Shown here: piece by piece, positions 36,569 to 46,460 of the stretch
Numbering within the stretch: position 1 is the stretch's first letter
Layout: the number at the start of each line of letters is the position of its first letter
From: Pseudomonas fluorescens
GTDB taxonomy: Bacteria > Pseudomonadota > Gammaproteobacteria > Pseudomonadales > Pseudomonadaceae
Reading direction: 5' to 3'
Length of the DNA: 64,000 nucleotides
Assembly: GCF_018614775.1 (NCBI RefSeq)
Contig: NZ_JAGGOF010000001.1
Coordinates: forward strand, 1 to 64,000
Made by a program: the position numbers and the translations under genes
Notes under the pieces: model-generated
Database searches by the model: none
Told to the model about the DNA's origin: nothing
The model's input: only the letters and a program-made list of their open reading frames with translations

Positions 36569-38125
36569 CTATTCAATAACCCGGTCCAGGTCGAGGTAAC
36601 ACAACCGGCGATAGGTTTCTTCCCTGCACTCACGTACGGCATGGTTCTGAGGTAGCAGCTCGCAGCAGTCATGCAATTGGTGCAGCACCTGGAGTCCTAG
36701 CTCGGGCTCCCAGATATTCAGGTCCGCGTGTTGCAGCCTCTGATCAAGTGCTTCGAGCTGGATCTTGGCGAGCTCGTATTTTTTGGCCGAGATGCATAAG
36801 CGAGCTATTGCGAAGCGCCAAAGAAAGCGCTCACGGGCGCCAAAAACACTTTGCATGCCTTGCCTGAGCAGTTGAACGGCGGGCTTGAGGCCATCCTCGT
36901 GCAGAACCGACCGTGCATCTTCGAGTGCCAGCTCCCAAGGCGTATCACCGTTGACGACATCGGGACTGGGCGCAGTATTGGGCTGTTGCAGGTGAGGCAT
37001 CACCTGAGCGGCAATCCAGGCAAGAGTCGTCGAATCGGCAAACGGTGTGCCGTCATGCCAGCGCAGCTCCAACACACCTGGCAGACGCTGAATGAATAGC
37101 GCGAAGTGGATTTCCACCTCTCGCATGGCCTGTTCGGCGTTCAAGCCTCGCAGACATTCCCAGGCGAGCCTTTGACCATCGAGCCAGAACGGAGCCCTGG
37201 CCAGGCTGGCCTCGATTTTCACAAGTAGATCGGCGTAGTTGCCTTGTAAAAGTGAGTCCTGATAGGCCTTGAGCTTATCCACAGGTAACCCGCGCAACTG
37301 GGTAACCTGCTCTGCGTTGCGCTCAGGTACGACATCGATCGTGAGCCAGAGCAAGGCGCGATTCAGCCGTAGGGCGCGCATGTCGGTTGTTTTTTGTTTC
37401 AGCCACCAGGCGCAGAGTGAACGAGCACCTTCCTGCTGGGCGCGTAGGGCTTTACGAGCTTCTTTTTCGTTTTCAATCGAAGCGTGGGAGGTGAGCAATT
37501 GAATGGCGGTCTGCTTCACCTGAGTCACTGCCGCCTGGATGGCGCCGGGTTCCGGCTGGCTCTCAGTGGCACGCCGAATCATATTCTTGAGCCGCCGACA
37601 CAGCGGCAACAGCAAAGGGGCCTCGTCACCCAGATAGGTGGTGCAAATGATGTCGAGACCTTCCAGTTGGGCCTCCAGGAGACGGAACAGTGATAGTTGC
37701 TCCTTGACCGCGACGTCATCACCCAACGCCTTTTCCAGGCGAGTGACCAACCAACTGACAGCGGCGGAACGGGTTCGAGGTTTGGTGGGGTGGATCTCAG
37801 GCCAGTGGCATTTACACAAGTGATGCAGGAGACATAGGCCGGCCAATAGCCCTTGGAAAGACTCGCGCTGATACAACGCCCATGCCAGCCAGACGGCCAC
37901 TCGCAGGTCTTTCGACTGAGTGCGTAACAACAATTCACTTTGATCAAGAACCTTTAGCCAGTCGACCTGCTCGTGTTCATGCATCGACTGGGCCTTGGAC
38001 ACCTCACTTTCGAGTGTTTCGTACTCATTTGAAAAACGCACATCCGCTCCCGCGAAACTCTCGATGGAAACGGGAGATTTGGCGAGAGCCAGATAATGGG
38101 CGGATAATTTTCCAGAGTACGACAT
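36569..38125 (-). CDS. tssA: T6SS TssA (HsiA2-like, with ImpA N-terminal domain)
   Basis: A 518-residue TssA of the long type, which caps or primes tube and sheath assembly. The ImpA_N domain covers the first ~150 residues (SPVSIESFAGADVRFSNEYE, LLRTQSKDLRVAVWLAWALY, FQGLLAGLCLLHHLCKCHWP), followed by a helical middle and a C-terminal domain that includes LQVLHQLHDCCELL. It is the first gene of the cluster, as in H2-T6SS. No strong ribosome binding site is visible before the ATG; GAAGAG is the best match. Confidence 0.93.
   Translation of the reverse strand: MSYSGKLSAHYLALAKSPVSIESFAGADVRFSNEYETLESEVSKAQSMHEHEQVDWLKVLDQSELLLRTQSKDLRVAVWLAWALYQRESFQGLLAGLCLLHHLCKCHWPEIHPTKPRTRSAAVSWLVTRLEKALGDDVAVKEQLSLFRLLEAQLEGLDIICTTYLGDEAPLLLPLCRRLKNMIRRATESQPEPGAIQAAVTQVKQTAIQLLTSHASIENEKEARKALRAQQEGARSLCAWWLKQKTTDMRALRLNRALLWLTIDVVPERNAEQVTQLRGLPVDKLKAYQDSLLQGNYADLLVKIEASLARAPFWLDGQRLAWECLRGLNAEQAMREVEIHFALFIQRLPGVLELRWHDGTPFADSTTLAWIAAQVMPHLQQPNTAPSPDVVNGDTPWELALEDARSVLHEDGLKPAVQLLRQGMQSVFGARERFLWRFAIARLCISAKKYELAKIQLEALDQRLQHADLNIWEPELGLQVLHQLHDCCELLPQNHAVRECREETYRRLCYLDLDRVIE
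37275..37283 (+). promoter_or_regulatory. Perfect DnaA box inside tssA
   Basis: TTATCCACA on the plus strand within tssA, 7 kb away from the main group of boxes. Confidence 0.35.
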
Positions 38126-38574
38126 CCACGACTCTTCTACAGGAAATTAAGTTCAAGGCCTGAGCAACAAGCGCACAGAGTATCAACGAGCAGAAATGGT
38201 TTATTCAGGAGGCATGTTACGAAGTGTCGCTACGGTGTTTCTCGCACCCATCCAGTTGAACGCAACGGAGAATGCCAAAATTCCACCGAAAAAAAAGTAG
38301 GACGTTTCGCTTTTTATATGGAGTCAAATGAAATAGACAAGACTGGCAGAGAAGTAAATACGCAGAGATCGCCCAATCGGAAGTGATGGGGGCAAGTCAA
38401 TCAAGAATAAATCTAAATTATTTCTTATTTTAACCAACTTTAATTCATTCAATTCGTCAGTGAACAAAAAGACATGATCTGTAAAAAGTTACTAAACAAG
38501 CCGGCTTTTCTCACACTCAATAAACAAAACCGTGGTGTACACCGGTCTCATTTACGCGGCATGCAAGGCGAAAG
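38126..38574. promoter_or_regulatory. AT-rich region upstream of the T6SS operon
   Basis: About 450 bases with no convincing gene, clearly more AT-rich than its surroundings, particularly 38280-38520. AT-rich promoter regions in Pseudomonas often attract MvaT/MvaU silencers. On the minus strand TGGCATTCTCCGTTGC (38277-38262) resembles a sigma-54 -24/-12 element, but the GG-GC spacing is 11 instead of the required 10, so it is a doubtful promoter. Confidence 0.45.
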
Positions 38575-38886
38575 TCAGGACTGACGATCCAGTTTCTTCA
38601 GGAACACAGTCATTTCCTTCTCGGCCTGCTTATCGCCGTGGGCTCGGGCGGCGTCCAGGCCTTGTTCCCAGGCTTTGCGTGCCGCCGGCAAATCGCCCCC
38701 GGCCTGGAGAGCCTTGCCCAACAGTTTCCACGCGGCTGAATACTTGGGGTCGAGTTCCACGCAGCGTTGGAGGTGTTCGGCGGCGCGGGGGAAATCGCCG
38801 AGGTCGAGGTAGCCCTTGCCCAGGCCGAAGCGCAGCAGGGGGTTGTCCACGCTCTTGGCGAGCATTTTTTCCAGGGAGTCGAGCAT
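38575..38886 (-). CDS. Small tetratricopeptide-repeat protein (PA0015-like)
   Basis: A 103-residue cytosolic protein made of about two and a half TPR units: PLLRFGLGKGYLDLGDFPRA, AEHLQRCVELDPKYSAAWKL, LGKALQAGGDLPAARKAWEQ, GLDAARAHGDKQAEKEMTVF. TPRs bind other proteins; the partner is unknown. The gene sits beside trkA as in other Pseudomonas genomes. A REPIN separates it from trkA. Confidence 0.85.
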   Translation of the reverse strand: MLDSLEKMLAKSVDNPLLRFGLGKGYLDLGDFPRAAEHLQRCVELDPKYSAAWKLLGKALQAGGDLPAARKAWEQGLDAARAHGDKQAEKEMTVFLKKLDRQS

Positions 38887-38940
38887 GGCGGGCTTTCCTT
38901 GTGGGTTGTGTCAGGGATGGATCTGTTGCAAGACGGATTG

Positions 38941-39008
38941 CTATCGCGAGCAGGCTCGCTCCCACAAGGGAATGTGGTGCAAATGTGGGAGCGAGCCTGC
39001 TCGCGATG
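38941..39008. repeat. REPIN between trkA and the TPR gene
   Basis: ATCGCGAGCAGGCTCGCTCCC starts the left REP and TGTGGGAGCGAGCCTGCTCG the right one, in inverted orientation with about 20 bases between them. The close spacing would allow one long hairpin. Confidence 0.9.
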
Positions 39009-39037
39009 AGGCCATGACTGTCACAGCAGATGCTGGA

Positions 39038-40411
39038 TCAGAAGAAGCTCAACCCCACATGAAACAGCTTCTCGACGTCGCGAATGTGCTTTTTATCCAC
39101 CAGGAACAGGATCACGTGGTCGCCGGCCTGGACCACCGTGTCGTCGTGGGCGATCAGCACTTCTTCGTCGCGGATGATGGCGCCGATGGTGGTGCCTGGC
39201 GGCAGGCCGATGTCGCGGATGGCCTTGCCGATCACTTTGCTGGACTTGGCATCGCCGTGGGCAATGGCCTCGATGGCTTCGGCGGCGCCGCGGCGCAGGG
39301 AGTGCACGCTGACGATGTCGCCGCGCCGCACGTGGGCCAGCAGGGTGCCGATGGTTGCCAGTTGCGGGCTGATGGCAATGTCGATGTCGCCGCCCTGGAT
39401 CAGGTCGACGTAGGCCGGGTTGTTGATGATGGTCATGACCTTCTTCGCCCCCAGGCGCTTGGCCAACAGCGACGACATGATGTTGGCTTCGTCGTCGTTG
39501 GTCAGGGCCAGGAAGATGTCGGCCTCGGCGATGTTTTCTTCCAGCAGCAGGTCCCGGTCGGAGGCGCTGCCCTGCAGCACCACGGTGCTGTCGAGGGTGT
39601 CGGACAGGTAGCGGCAGCGGGCCGGACTCATCTCGATGATCTTGACCTGATAACGGCTTTCGATGGCTTCGGCCAGGCGTTCGCCGATCTGTCCGCCGCC
39701 GGCAATGACGATGCGCTTGTAGCGCTCATCGAGGCGGCGCATTTCGCTCATTACCGCGCGAATATTCGCTTTGGCGGCGATGAAAAATACCTCGTCGTCC
39801 GCTTCGATCACCGTATCGCCCTGGGGCAGGATCGGCCGGTCGCGGCGGAAGATCGCCGCCACACGGGTCTCGACATTCGGCATGTGCTCGCGCAACTGGC
39901 GCAGTTGCTGGCCCACCAGCGGGCCGCCGTAGTAGGCCTTCACCGCCACCAGTTGCGCCTTGCCTTCGGCAAAGTCGATCACCTGCAAGGCCCCGGGGTG
40001 TTCGATCAGGCGCTTGATGTAGTGGGTCACCACCTGCTCGGGGCTGATCAGCACGTCCACCGGGATCGCGTCGTTGTCGAACAGGTCGGCGCGTGTCAGG
40101 TAGGCCGCTTCGCGCACCCGGGCGATTTTGGTCGGGGTATGGAACAACGTGTGGGCGACCTGGCAGGCGACCATGTTGGTTTCATCGCTGTTGGTGACGG
40201 CCACGAGCATGTCGGCATCGTCGGCACCGGCCTGGCGCAGCACCGTCGGCAATGACCCGCGACCTTGCACGGTGCGGATGTCGAGACGATCGCCCAAATC
40301 CCGCAGGCGTTCGCCGTCGGTGTCGACCACGGTGATGTCATTGGCCTCGCTGGCCAAGTGTTCCGCCAGCGAACCGCCGACCTGCCCTGCGCCGAGGATG
40401 ATGATTTTCAT
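39038..40411 (-). CDS. trkA: Trk potassium uptake regulatory subunit TrkA
   Basis: A 457-residue peripheral membrane protein that binds NAD(H) or nucleotides and gates the TrkH/TrkG potassium channel. It is a duplicated TrkA_N-TrkA_C unit: [19 protein letters not shown] at the N-terminus and [19 protein letters not shown] near residue 230 are the two Rossmann motifs, each followed by a C-terminal RCK domain. Full length. AGGAG lies eight bases before the ATG. It is the fourth gene of def-fmt-rsmB-trkA. Confidence 0.96.
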   Translation of the reverse strand: MKIIILGAGQVGGSLAEHLASEANDITVVDTDGERLRDLGDRLDIRTVQGRGSLPTVLRQAGADDADMLVAVTNSDETNMVACQVAHTLFHTPTKIARVREAAYLTRADLFDNDAIPVDVLISPEQVVTHYIKRLIEHPGALQVIDFAEGKAQLVAVKAYYGGPLVGQQLRQLREHMPNVETRVAAIFRRDRPILPQGDTVIEADDEVFFIAAKANIRAVMSEMRRLDERYKRIVIAGGGQIGERLAEAIESRYQVKIIEMSPARCRYLSDTLDSTVVLQGSASDRDLLLEENIAEADIFLALTNDDEANIMSSLLAKRLGAKKVMTIINNPAYVDLIQGGDIDIAISPQLATIGTLLAHVRRGDIVSVHSLRRGAAEAIEAIAHGDAKSSKVIGKAIRDIGLPPGTTIGAIIRDEEVLIAHDDTVVQAGDHVILFLVDKKHIRDVEKLFHVGLSFF

Positions 40412-40435
40412 CCGCTCACTCCTATCGAATCGGTC

Positions 40436-41746
40436 TTAACCGCGTGCGGCGGCGATCTTGATCAGCTTGGCGTAGTAGAACCCGTCGTGACCGCCCTCTT
40501 GGGCAAGCAACTGGCGGCCATGAGGCTGCTTCAGGCCGGCCTGGGTGGCGATGTCCAGCTCCCGGGCGCCGGAGGTGCGGGCGAGGAAGGCGTCGATCAC
40601 GTCGGTGTTTTCGGTCGGCAACGTCGAACAGGTGGCGTAGAGCAGGATGCCCCCGACGTCGAGGGTCGGCCACATCGCATCGAGCAGCTCGCCTTGCAAC
40701 ACCGCCAAGGCCGCGATGTCGTCCGGCTGGCGGGTGAGCTTGATGTCCGGGTGACGGCGAATCACGCCAGTGGCGGAGCATGGGGCGTCCAGCAGGATGC
40801 GCTGGAACAGCTTGCCGTCCCACCAGGACGCGGTGTCACGGCCGTCGGCGGCGATCAGCTCGGCGTCCAGCCCCAGGCGCTCGAGGTTTTCCTTCACGCG
40901 CACCAGGCGCTTGGCTTCCAGGTCGACCGCTATTACGCCAGCCAGTTTCGGCTCGGCCTCGAGGATGTGGCAAGTCTTGCCACCCGGTGCGCAGCAGGCG
41001 TCCAGCACCCGTTGGCCGGGCGCCAGTTCCAGCAGGTCGGCGGCCAATTGCGCGGCTTCGTCCTGGACGCTGATCCAACCCTCGGCAAAGCCTGGCAGTG
41101 CGCGGACATCGCCCGGGGTTTCCAGGACGATACCGTCGCGGCTGTAGGCGCAGGGTATGGCGGGGATGCCGGCCTCGCCCAACAGGGCCAGGTAGGCATC
41201 GCGAGTGTGATGACGGCGGTTGACCCGCAGGATCATCGGCGGATGGGCATTGTTGGCCGCGCAGATGGCTTCCCATTGCTCAGGCCAGAAGGCTTTCAGC
41301 GACTTCTGCAACCAACGCGGGTGGGCGGTGCGCACCACCGGGTCGTGTTCCAGCTCGGCCAGCAGGGTTTCGCTTTCACGCTGGGCGCGGCGCAACACGG
41401 CATTGAGCAGGGCCTTGGCCCAGGGCTTTTTCAGCTTGTCGGCGCAACCCACGGTTTCGCCGATGGCGGCGTGGGCCGGAACACGGGTGTAGAGCAATTG
41501 GTAAAGCCCCACCAATAGCAGCGCCTCGACGTCGGCATCGGCGGCTTTGAACGGCTTCTGCAACAGCTTCGCCGCCAGGGCCGATAGCCGAGGCTGCCAG
41601 CGGGCGGTGCCGAACGCCAGGTCCTGGGTGAAGCCGCGATCACGGTCTTCGACCTTGTCCAGTTGGGTCGGCAGGGAACTGTTAAGTGAGGCTTTTCCGC
41701 TGAGGACAGCGGCGAGTGCCTTGGCGGCGGCCAGACGCGGGTTCAT
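40436..41746 (-). CDS. rsmB: 16S rRNA (cytosine-967-C5)-methyltransferase RsmB
   Basis: A 436-residue RsmB/Sun protein that methylates C967 of 16S rRNA. The N-terminal ~140 residues form a NusB-like RNA-binding domain ([20 protein letters not shown]), and the rest is a SAM-dependent methyltransferase with [35 protein letters not shown] and [19 protein letters not shown], giving the two conserved cysteines. The ATG overlaps the fmt stop (ATGA). Confidence 0.96.
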   Translation of the reverse strand: MNPRLAAAKALAAVLSGKASLNSSLPTQLDKVEDRDRGFTQDLAFGTARWQPRLSALAAKLLQKPFKAADADVEALLLVGLYQLLYTRVPAHAAIGETVGCADKLKKPWAKALLNAVLRRAQRESETLLAELEHDPVVRTAHPRWLQKSLKAFWPEQWEAICAANNAHPPMILRVNRRHHTRDAYLALLGEAGIPAIPCAYSRDGIVLETPGDVRALPGFAEGWISVQDEAAQLAADLLELAPGQRVLDACCAPGGKTCHILEAEPKLAGVIAVDLEAKRLVRVKENLERLGLDAELIAADGRDTASWWDGKLFQRILLDAPCSATGVIRRHPDIKLTRQPDDIAALAVLQGELLDAMWPTLDVGGILLYATCSTLPTENTDVIDAFLARTSGARELDIATQAGLKQPHGRQLLAQEGGHDGFYYAKLIKIAAARG

Positions 41747-42702
41747 GAGGCGTCCGCCGCGTGGCCCAGGTGGGTACCGACGGCAAATTTCTCACGACGG
41801 CTGTTGAACAAGTCGCTGAAGTTCAGCGCCTTGCCACCGGGCAATTGCAGACGCGTCAGGCACAGCGCTTGTTCACCGCAGGCCACGACGAGGCCGTCCT
41901 TGCTGGCGTCAAGGATTTCACCCGGCGCGCCCTGCCCTGTGCAAAGGCTTGCGGCGAGCACTTTCAGGGCTTCGCCGCTCAAGGTGCTGTGGCAGATGGG
42001 CCACGGATTGAAGGCACGTACCAGGCGTTCCAGCTCGATGGCCGGACGGGTCCAGTCGATGCGGGCCTCATCCTTGTTCAGTTTGTGCGCGTAAGTGGCA
42101 AGGCTGTCGTCCTGCACGTCGCCCGTCAACGTACCGGCGGCCAGGCCGGCAATGGCCTGGACCACAGCCGGCGGGCCGATCAGCGCAAGGCGGTCGTGCA
42201 GGCTGCCACCGGTGTCTGCGGCGCTGATGGGGGTGCTGACCTTGAGCAGCATCGGCCCGGTGTCGAGGCCGGCTTCCATGCGCATCACGGTCACGCCACT
42301 TTCGGCATCACCGGCCTCCACGGCGCGCTGGATCGGCGCCGCACCGCGCCAGCGCGGCAGCAGCGAGGCGTGGCTGTTGATGCAACCCAGGCGCGGGATG
42401 TCCAGCACCACTTGGGGCAGGATCAGGCCGTAGGCAACCACCACCATCAGATCCGGCTTCAGCGCGGCCAGCTCGGCCTGGGCTTGTGCATCACGCAGGG
42501 TTGGCGGCTGCAACACCTGGATGGCATTTTCCAGGGCCAGTTGCTTGACCGGGCTGGGCATCAGTTTTTGCCCGCGACCGGCCGGACGATCCGGCTGGGT
42601 GTAGACCGCGACGATTTCATGCGGGCTGGCCAGCAGGGCCTTGAGGTGTTCGGCGGCAAATTCGGGGGTGCCGGCAAAGACGATGCGCAGTGGCTCAGTC
42701 AT
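41743..42702 (-). CDS. fmt: Methionyl-tRNA formyltransferase
   Basis: A 319-residue enzyme that formylates initiator Met-tRNA with 10-formyl-tetrahydrofolate. [20 protein letters not shown] starts the protein, [20 protein letters not shown] provides the catalytic Asn/His region, and a C-terminal OB-fold-like domain follows (about 205-305). Full length. It is separated from def by a hairpin. Confidence 0.97.
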   Translation of the reverse strand: MTEPLRIVFAGTPEFAAEHLKALLASPHEIVAVYTQPDRPAGRGQKLMPSPVKQLALENAIQVLQPPTLRDAQAQAELAALKPDLMVVVAYGLILPQVVLDIPRLGCINSHASLLPRWRGAAPIQRAVEAGDAESGVTVMRMEAGLDTGPMLLKVSTPISAADTGGSLHDRLALIGPPAVVQAIAGLAAGTLTGDVQDDSLATYAHKLNKDEARIDWTRPAIELERLVRAFNPWPICHSTLSGEALKVLAASLCTGQGAPGEILDASKDGLVVACGEQALCLTRLQLPGGKALNFSDLFNSRREKFAVGTHLGHAADAS

Positions 42703-42734
42703 GGGAGGCTCTCACTTACAAAGCAGTCGCATAA

Positions 42735-42762
42735 AGAAAAAGGCTTGCCGTGGCAAGCCTTT
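42735..42762 (-). terminator. Hairpin between def and fmt (terminator-like on the minus strand)
   Basis: Read on the minus strand, AAAGGCTTGCC pairs with GGCAAGCCTTT around a two-base spacer and is followed by TTCTTTAT. It looks like an intrinsic terminator inside the def-fmt-rsmB-trkA run, so it may separate def from fmt or attenuate read-through. Confidence 0.7.
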
Positions 42763-42773
42763 GAAGGAGGGCA

Positions 42774-43280
42774 TCAAGCATTCTGGCGATGAAGTTTTTC
42801 CAGTTTTTTCTTGATCCGGTCACGCTTGAGGGTCGACAGGTAATCGACGAACAACTTGCCGTTGAGGTGGTCACACTCGTGCTGGATGCACACCGCCAGC
42901 AAGCCTTCGGCGATCAGCTCATAGGGTTGGCCGTCGCGGTCCAGGGCCTTGATCTTGACCTTCTGCGGGCGGTCGACGTTTTCGTAGAAACCCGGCACCG
43001 AGAGGCAGCCTTCCTGGTATTGCTCCATCTCGTCGGTCAGGGTCTCGAACTCGGGGTTGATGAACACCCGTGGCTCGCTGCGGTCTTCGGAGAGGTCCAT
43101 CACGACAATACGCTTGTGCACGTTGACCTGGGTCGCGGCGAGGCCGATGCCTGGCGCTTCATACATTGTTTCAAACATGTCATCGACCAACTGACGCACT
43201 TCGTCGTCCACTACGGCCACCGGTTTGGCGATAGTGCGCAGGCGCGGGTCCGGAAATTCGAGAATGTTCAAAATGGCCAT
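42774..43280 (-). CDS. def: Peptide deformylase
   Basis: A 168-residue metalloenzyme that removes the formyl group from new proteins. All three family motifs are present: [18 protein letters not shown] and QHECDHLNG, providing the Cys and two His that hold the metal and the catalytic Glu. The ATG at 43280 ([20 protein letters not shown]) is the standard start; a longer in-frame extension upstream is not real. Divergent from the LysM gene. Confidence 0.97.
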   Translation of the reverse strand: MAILNILEFPDPRLRTIAKPVAVVDDEVRQLVDDMFETMYEAPGIGLAATQVNVHKRIVVMDLSEDRSEPRVFINPEFETLTDEMEQYQEGCLSVPGFYENVDRPQKVKIKALDRDGQPYELIAEGLLAVCIQHECDHLNGKLFVDYLSTLKRDRIKKKLEKLHRQNA

Positions 43281-43462
43281 AAGCTTGATAAATGCACGTG
43301 TGAGGTAAAGTCGGGTGGCTGGCCTGGCGTGTCTTGGGATGCAGGCTACCGTTGTAAAACGTTGTTCCTGAAACGCTGCTGCTTGCAGCATGGCGCCTGA
43401 CGGAGCGAGCCACGGGGGCTCTGGCGTTTTACGCGAACGCACATAATAAAGGGATTCACCGC

Positions 43463-44488
43463 ATGAGGAAATCACTACTCGCCCTGCTGCTCCTGGCTTC
43501 GGCCGGTATCGCGCACGGGCAGGTGCAACTTCGGGAAGGTTTTCCCCAGCAATACACGGTGGTGACGGGGGACACGCTGTGGGACATTTCCGGCAAATAC
43601 CTGCGTGAGCCCTGGAAATGGCCGGAGCTCTGGCACGCCAACCCGCAGATCGAAAACCCGAACCTGATCTACCCCGGTGACACCCTGTCGCTGGTCTATG
43701 TCGACGGCCAGCCACGGCTGACCCTCAACCGCGGCACTTCGCGGGGCACCATCAAGTTGTCGCCGCGCATCCGCAGCTCGCCGGTGGCCGATGCCATCCC
43801 GAGCATTCCCCTGCAAGCCATCAACAGTTTCCTGCTGAGCAACCGCATCGTCGACCAGGTCGAGGACTTCAACAAGGCGCCCTACATCGTCGCTGGCAAT
43901 GCCGAGCGGGTCCTCAGCGGCGCGGGAGACCGGGTCTTTGCGCGTGGCAATCTCGACCCGAGCCAGACAGCGTACGGGATTTTCCGCCAGGGCAAGGTCT
44001 ACACCGACCCCGAGACCAAGGAGTTCCTGGGCATCAACGCCGATGACATCGGCGGTGGCGAAGTGGTTGCCCGCGAAGGGGATGTCACCACCCTCGTCCT
44101 GCAACGCACTACTCAGGAAGTGCGCCTTGGCGACCGTCTGTTCAGCAGCGAGGGGCGCTCGATCAACTCGACGTTCATGCCCAGCGCGCCGAAATCAGCT
44201 GTCAACGGGTTGATCCTTGACGTGCCCCGGGGCGTCACCCAGATCGGGGCGCTGGATGTGGTGACCCTGAACAAGGGCCGTCGCGACGGGCTGGTCGAAG
44301 GCAGCGTGCTGGCCGTGATGAAGACCGGCGAAACCGTGCGCGACCGGATCACCGGGCAACCGGTGAAGATCCCGGATGAACGGGCCGGCTTGCTGATGGT
44401 TTTCCGTACCTACGACAAGCTCAGCTATGGCCTGGTGCTATATGCCTCGCGCTCGCTGGCGGTGCTCGACAAGGTCCGTAATCCATAA
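43463..44488 (+). CDS. LysM-domain secreted protein (PA0020-like)
   Basis: A 341-residue secreted protein. Signal peptide [17 protein letters not shown], then a LysM domain at about residues 30-80 ([39 protein letters not shown]), which should bind peptidoglycan, then a beta-rich region of unknown fold. The gene lies next to dprA in Pseudomonas and many other gammaproteobacteria. Its precise role is not known. Confidence 0.9.
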   Translation: MRKSLLALLLLASAGIAHGQVQLREGFPQQYTVVTGDTLWDISGKYLREPWKWPELWHANPQIENPNLIYPGDTLSLVYVDGQPRLTLNRGTSRGTIKLSPRIRSSPVADAIPSIPLQAINSFLLSNRIVDQVEDFNKAPYIVAGNAERVLSGAGDRVFARGNLDPSQTAYGIFRQGKVYTDPETKEFLGINADDIGGGEVVAREGDVTTLVLQRTTQEVRLGDRLFSSEGRSINSTFMPSAPKSAVNGLILDVPRGVTQIGALDVVTLNKGRRDGLVEGSVLAVMKTGETVRDRITGQPVKIPDERAGLLMVFRTYDKLSYGLVLYASRSLAVLDKVRNP

Positions 44489-44513
44489 CGTGTCTCACAA
44501 GTTACCAACAGAG

Positions 44514-44522
44514 TTATCCACA
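44514..44522 (+). promoter_or_regulatory. Perfect DnaA box before dprA
   Basis: TTATCCACA, the high-affinity DnaA consensus, in the 80-base gap between the LysM gene and dprA. It is the only box of the cluster close to a promoter position. Confidence 0.5.
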
Positions 44523-44568
44523 GCTTGTCCCCGCTTGCACGGGGCTTATTACGGTCAAGGATGATCCG

Positions 44569-45660
44569 ATGCCAATGCCTGAATCTGCTTCGGTTTCCCC
44601 CGCGGAACTGGAGGCCCGGTTACGCCTGCACCGCCTGCCGGAGCTGGGACCCAAACGTTTCATGACCTTGCTGCAAGCCTTTGGCTCGGCCTCAAAAGCC
44701 ATCAGCGCGCCGGCCAGCGCCTGGCGGGCGCTGGGGTTGCCCGTGGCGTGTGCCGAGGCCCGGCGCAACCCCGACGTGCGTGACGGCGCCGCCCGCGCAT
44801 TGGCCTGGCTAGAGCGTCCGGGCCAGCATTTACTGATGTGGGACCAACCCGAGTACCCGGCGCTGCTGGCGCAGGTCAGCGATGCGCCGCCGTTGCTGTT
44901 CGCCGCTGGTGACGCCGCAATTCTGGAAAAACCGCAGTTGGCGATGGTCGGCAGTCGCCGGGCTTCGCGCCCCGGCATGGACACGGCGGCGGCGTTTTCC
45001 CGAAGCCTGGCTGGCGCCGGTTTCGTTATCACCAGTGGCCTGGCGTTGGGCATCGATGCGGCGGCGCATCAGGCCGCGTTGGATGTTGGCGGACAGACAA
45101 TCGGCGTGTTGGGCACCGGGCTGGAAAATTTTTATCCACAGCGCAATCGGCGCTTGGCGGACGCGATGATTGCCCAGGGTAGCGCGGTGTTATCGGAGTT
45201 CCCGCTGGACGCCCCGCCCCACGCCAGCAACTTTCCGCGGCGCAACCGGATCATCAGCGGTTTATCCCTGGGGGTGCTGGTGGTCGAAGCCAGTGTTGCC
45301 AGCGGCTCGTTGATCACCGCACGCCTGGCGGCGGAACAGGGCCGCGAGGTCTACGCCATTCCCGGGTCCATCCATCACCCTGGCGCCCGGGGTTGCCATC
45401 AACTGATCCGCGATGGGGCTGCGTTGGTGGAAACCGTCGAGCACATCCTCGAAGCCTTGCGCGGTTGGCAGTTACCCTTGGCCTCGGCGCCGACGCCGGT
45501 GACGCATCCACTGCTGCGCCTGCTCCATGCCGCACCGCTGAGCAGCGAGGCGTTGGCCGACGCCAGTGGCTGGGGCCTGCCCAAGGTGCTGGCGGCGCTG
45601 ACCGAGCTGGAAATGGAAGGCCGCGCCATCTGTGACAACGGGCGCTGGTTTGCCCGCTAG
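44569..45660 (+). CDS. dprA: DNA-processing protein DprA (Smf)
   Basis: A 363-residue DprA, which protects incoming single-stranded DNA and loads RecA during transformation; in many non-competent bacteria its role is less clear. An N-terminal SAM-like domain ([20 protein letters not shown]) is followed by the extended Rossmann fold with [38 protein letters not shown] and [20 protein letters not shown], and a winged-helix C-terminal domain (residues ~300-363). Full length. Confidence 0.95.
   Translation: MPMPESASVSPAELEARLRLHRLPELGPKRFMTLLQAFGSASKAISAPASAWRALGLPVACAEARRNPDVRDGAARALAWLERPGQHLLMWDQPEYPALLAQVSDAPPLLFAAGDAAILEKPQLAMVGSRRASRPGMDTAAAFSRSLAGAGFVITSGLALGIDAAAHQAALDVGGQTIGVLGTGLENFYPQRNRRLADAMIAQGSAVLSEFPLDAPPHASNFPRRNRIISGLSLGVLVVEASVASGSLITARLAAEQGREVYAIPGSIHHPGARGCHQLIRDGAALVETVEHILEALRGWQLPLASAPTPVTHPLLRLLHAAPLSSEALADASGWGLPKVLAALTELEMEGRAICDNGRWFAR
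45132..45140 (+). promoter_or_regulatory. Perfect DnaA box inside dprA
   Basis: TTATCCACA within the dprA coding sequence. It encodes part of NFYPQRN, a conserved DprA segment, so protein coding may explain it. Confidence 0.4.
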
Positions 45661-45722
45661 GTTTTATGGGGAAGATCGGTAAACTGCGCACAGCCTTATT
45701 TTGTGTTGCGGGAGAATCTTTC

Positions 45723-46280
45723 ATGGTCAACAGTTGGCGTGTGCAACAAGCCGCGCGAGAAATTCGTGCCGGGGCGGTGATTGCCTATCCAACCGAAGCG
45801 GTCTGGGGCCTGGGTTGTGACCCATGGAACGAGGAAGCGGTAGAACGCCTGCTGGCGATCAAGTCGCGGCTGCCCGACAAAGGGCTGATATTGGTGGCTG
45901 ACAACATTCACCAGTTCGACTTTCTGTTCGAAGACTTCCCCGACAGCTGGCTCGACCGCATGGCCAGCACCTGGCCGGGGCCCAATACCTGGCTGGTGCC
46001 GCACCAGAACCTGCTACCGGAGTGGATCACCGGGGTGCACGACACCGTCGCCCTGCGGGTCAGCGATCATCCCACGGTGCGCGACTTGTGCTCATTGGTC
46101 GGGCCGCTGGTGTCCACCTCGGCCAACCCCCAAGGCCGCCCGGCGGCGCGCACGCGGATTCGCGTCGAGCAGTATTTCCGCGGACAGGTCGACCTGGTGC
46201 TTGGCGGCAACCTGGGCGGACGCAAGAACCCCAGCGTGATCCGTGACCTGGCCACCGGGAAGGTGGTCCGGCCGGATTGA
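45723..46280 (+). CDS. tsaC: Threonylcarbamoyl-AMP synthase (TsaC/YrdC)
   Basis: A 185-residue YrdC-domain enzyme that makes threonylcarbamoyl-AMP from threonine, bicarbonate and ATP for the t6A37 modification of t[43 protein letters not shown] and [15 protein letters not shown] are family signatures. Its length is that of TsaC, without the extra Sua5 domain. The ATG at 45723 has GGGAGA upstream and was preferred to an earlier start at 45666. Confidence 0.95.
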   Translation: MVNSWRVQQAAREIRAGAVIAYPTEAVWGLGCDPWNEEAVERLLAIKSRLPDKGLILVADNIHQFDFLFEDFPDSWLDRMASTWPGPNTWLVPHQNLLPEWITGVHDTVALRVSDHPTVRDLCSLVGPLVSTSANPQGRPAARTRIRVEQYFRGQVDLVLGGNLGGRKNPSVIRDLATGKVVRPD

Positions 46281-46315
46281 GTCCGGACACAACCGTCTGG
46301 CTCGACACAGATCCC

Positions 46316-46408
46316 GTGTGGGAGCGAGCCTGCTCGCGATGGCGCCGTGTCAGGCGACATTGAACTCAGCTGAAATACCGCTATCGCGAGCAGGCTCGCT
46401 CCCACACT
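46316..46408. repeat. REPIN between tsaC and qor
   Basis: GTGTGGGAGCGAGCCTGCTC opens the left REP and the inverse copy ends in GGCTCGCTCCCACAC, with about 45 bases between. It sits between convergent genes. Confidence 0.9.
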
Positions 46409-46460
46409 TGATTTGTGGTGTTCATAAATACTGTGCTCAACACAAAACCACTGTGGGTTC

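Noticed and set aside
38262-38277. Sigma-54 promoter for tssA
   Set aside because: The -24 and -12 elements are 11 bases apart instead of 10, which normally abolishes activity; kept only as an observation.
38816-40255. 479-codon plus-strand ORF opposite trkA
   Set aside because: Valine- and histidine-rich shadow of trkA, starting inside the TPR gene and crossing a REPIN; no motif.
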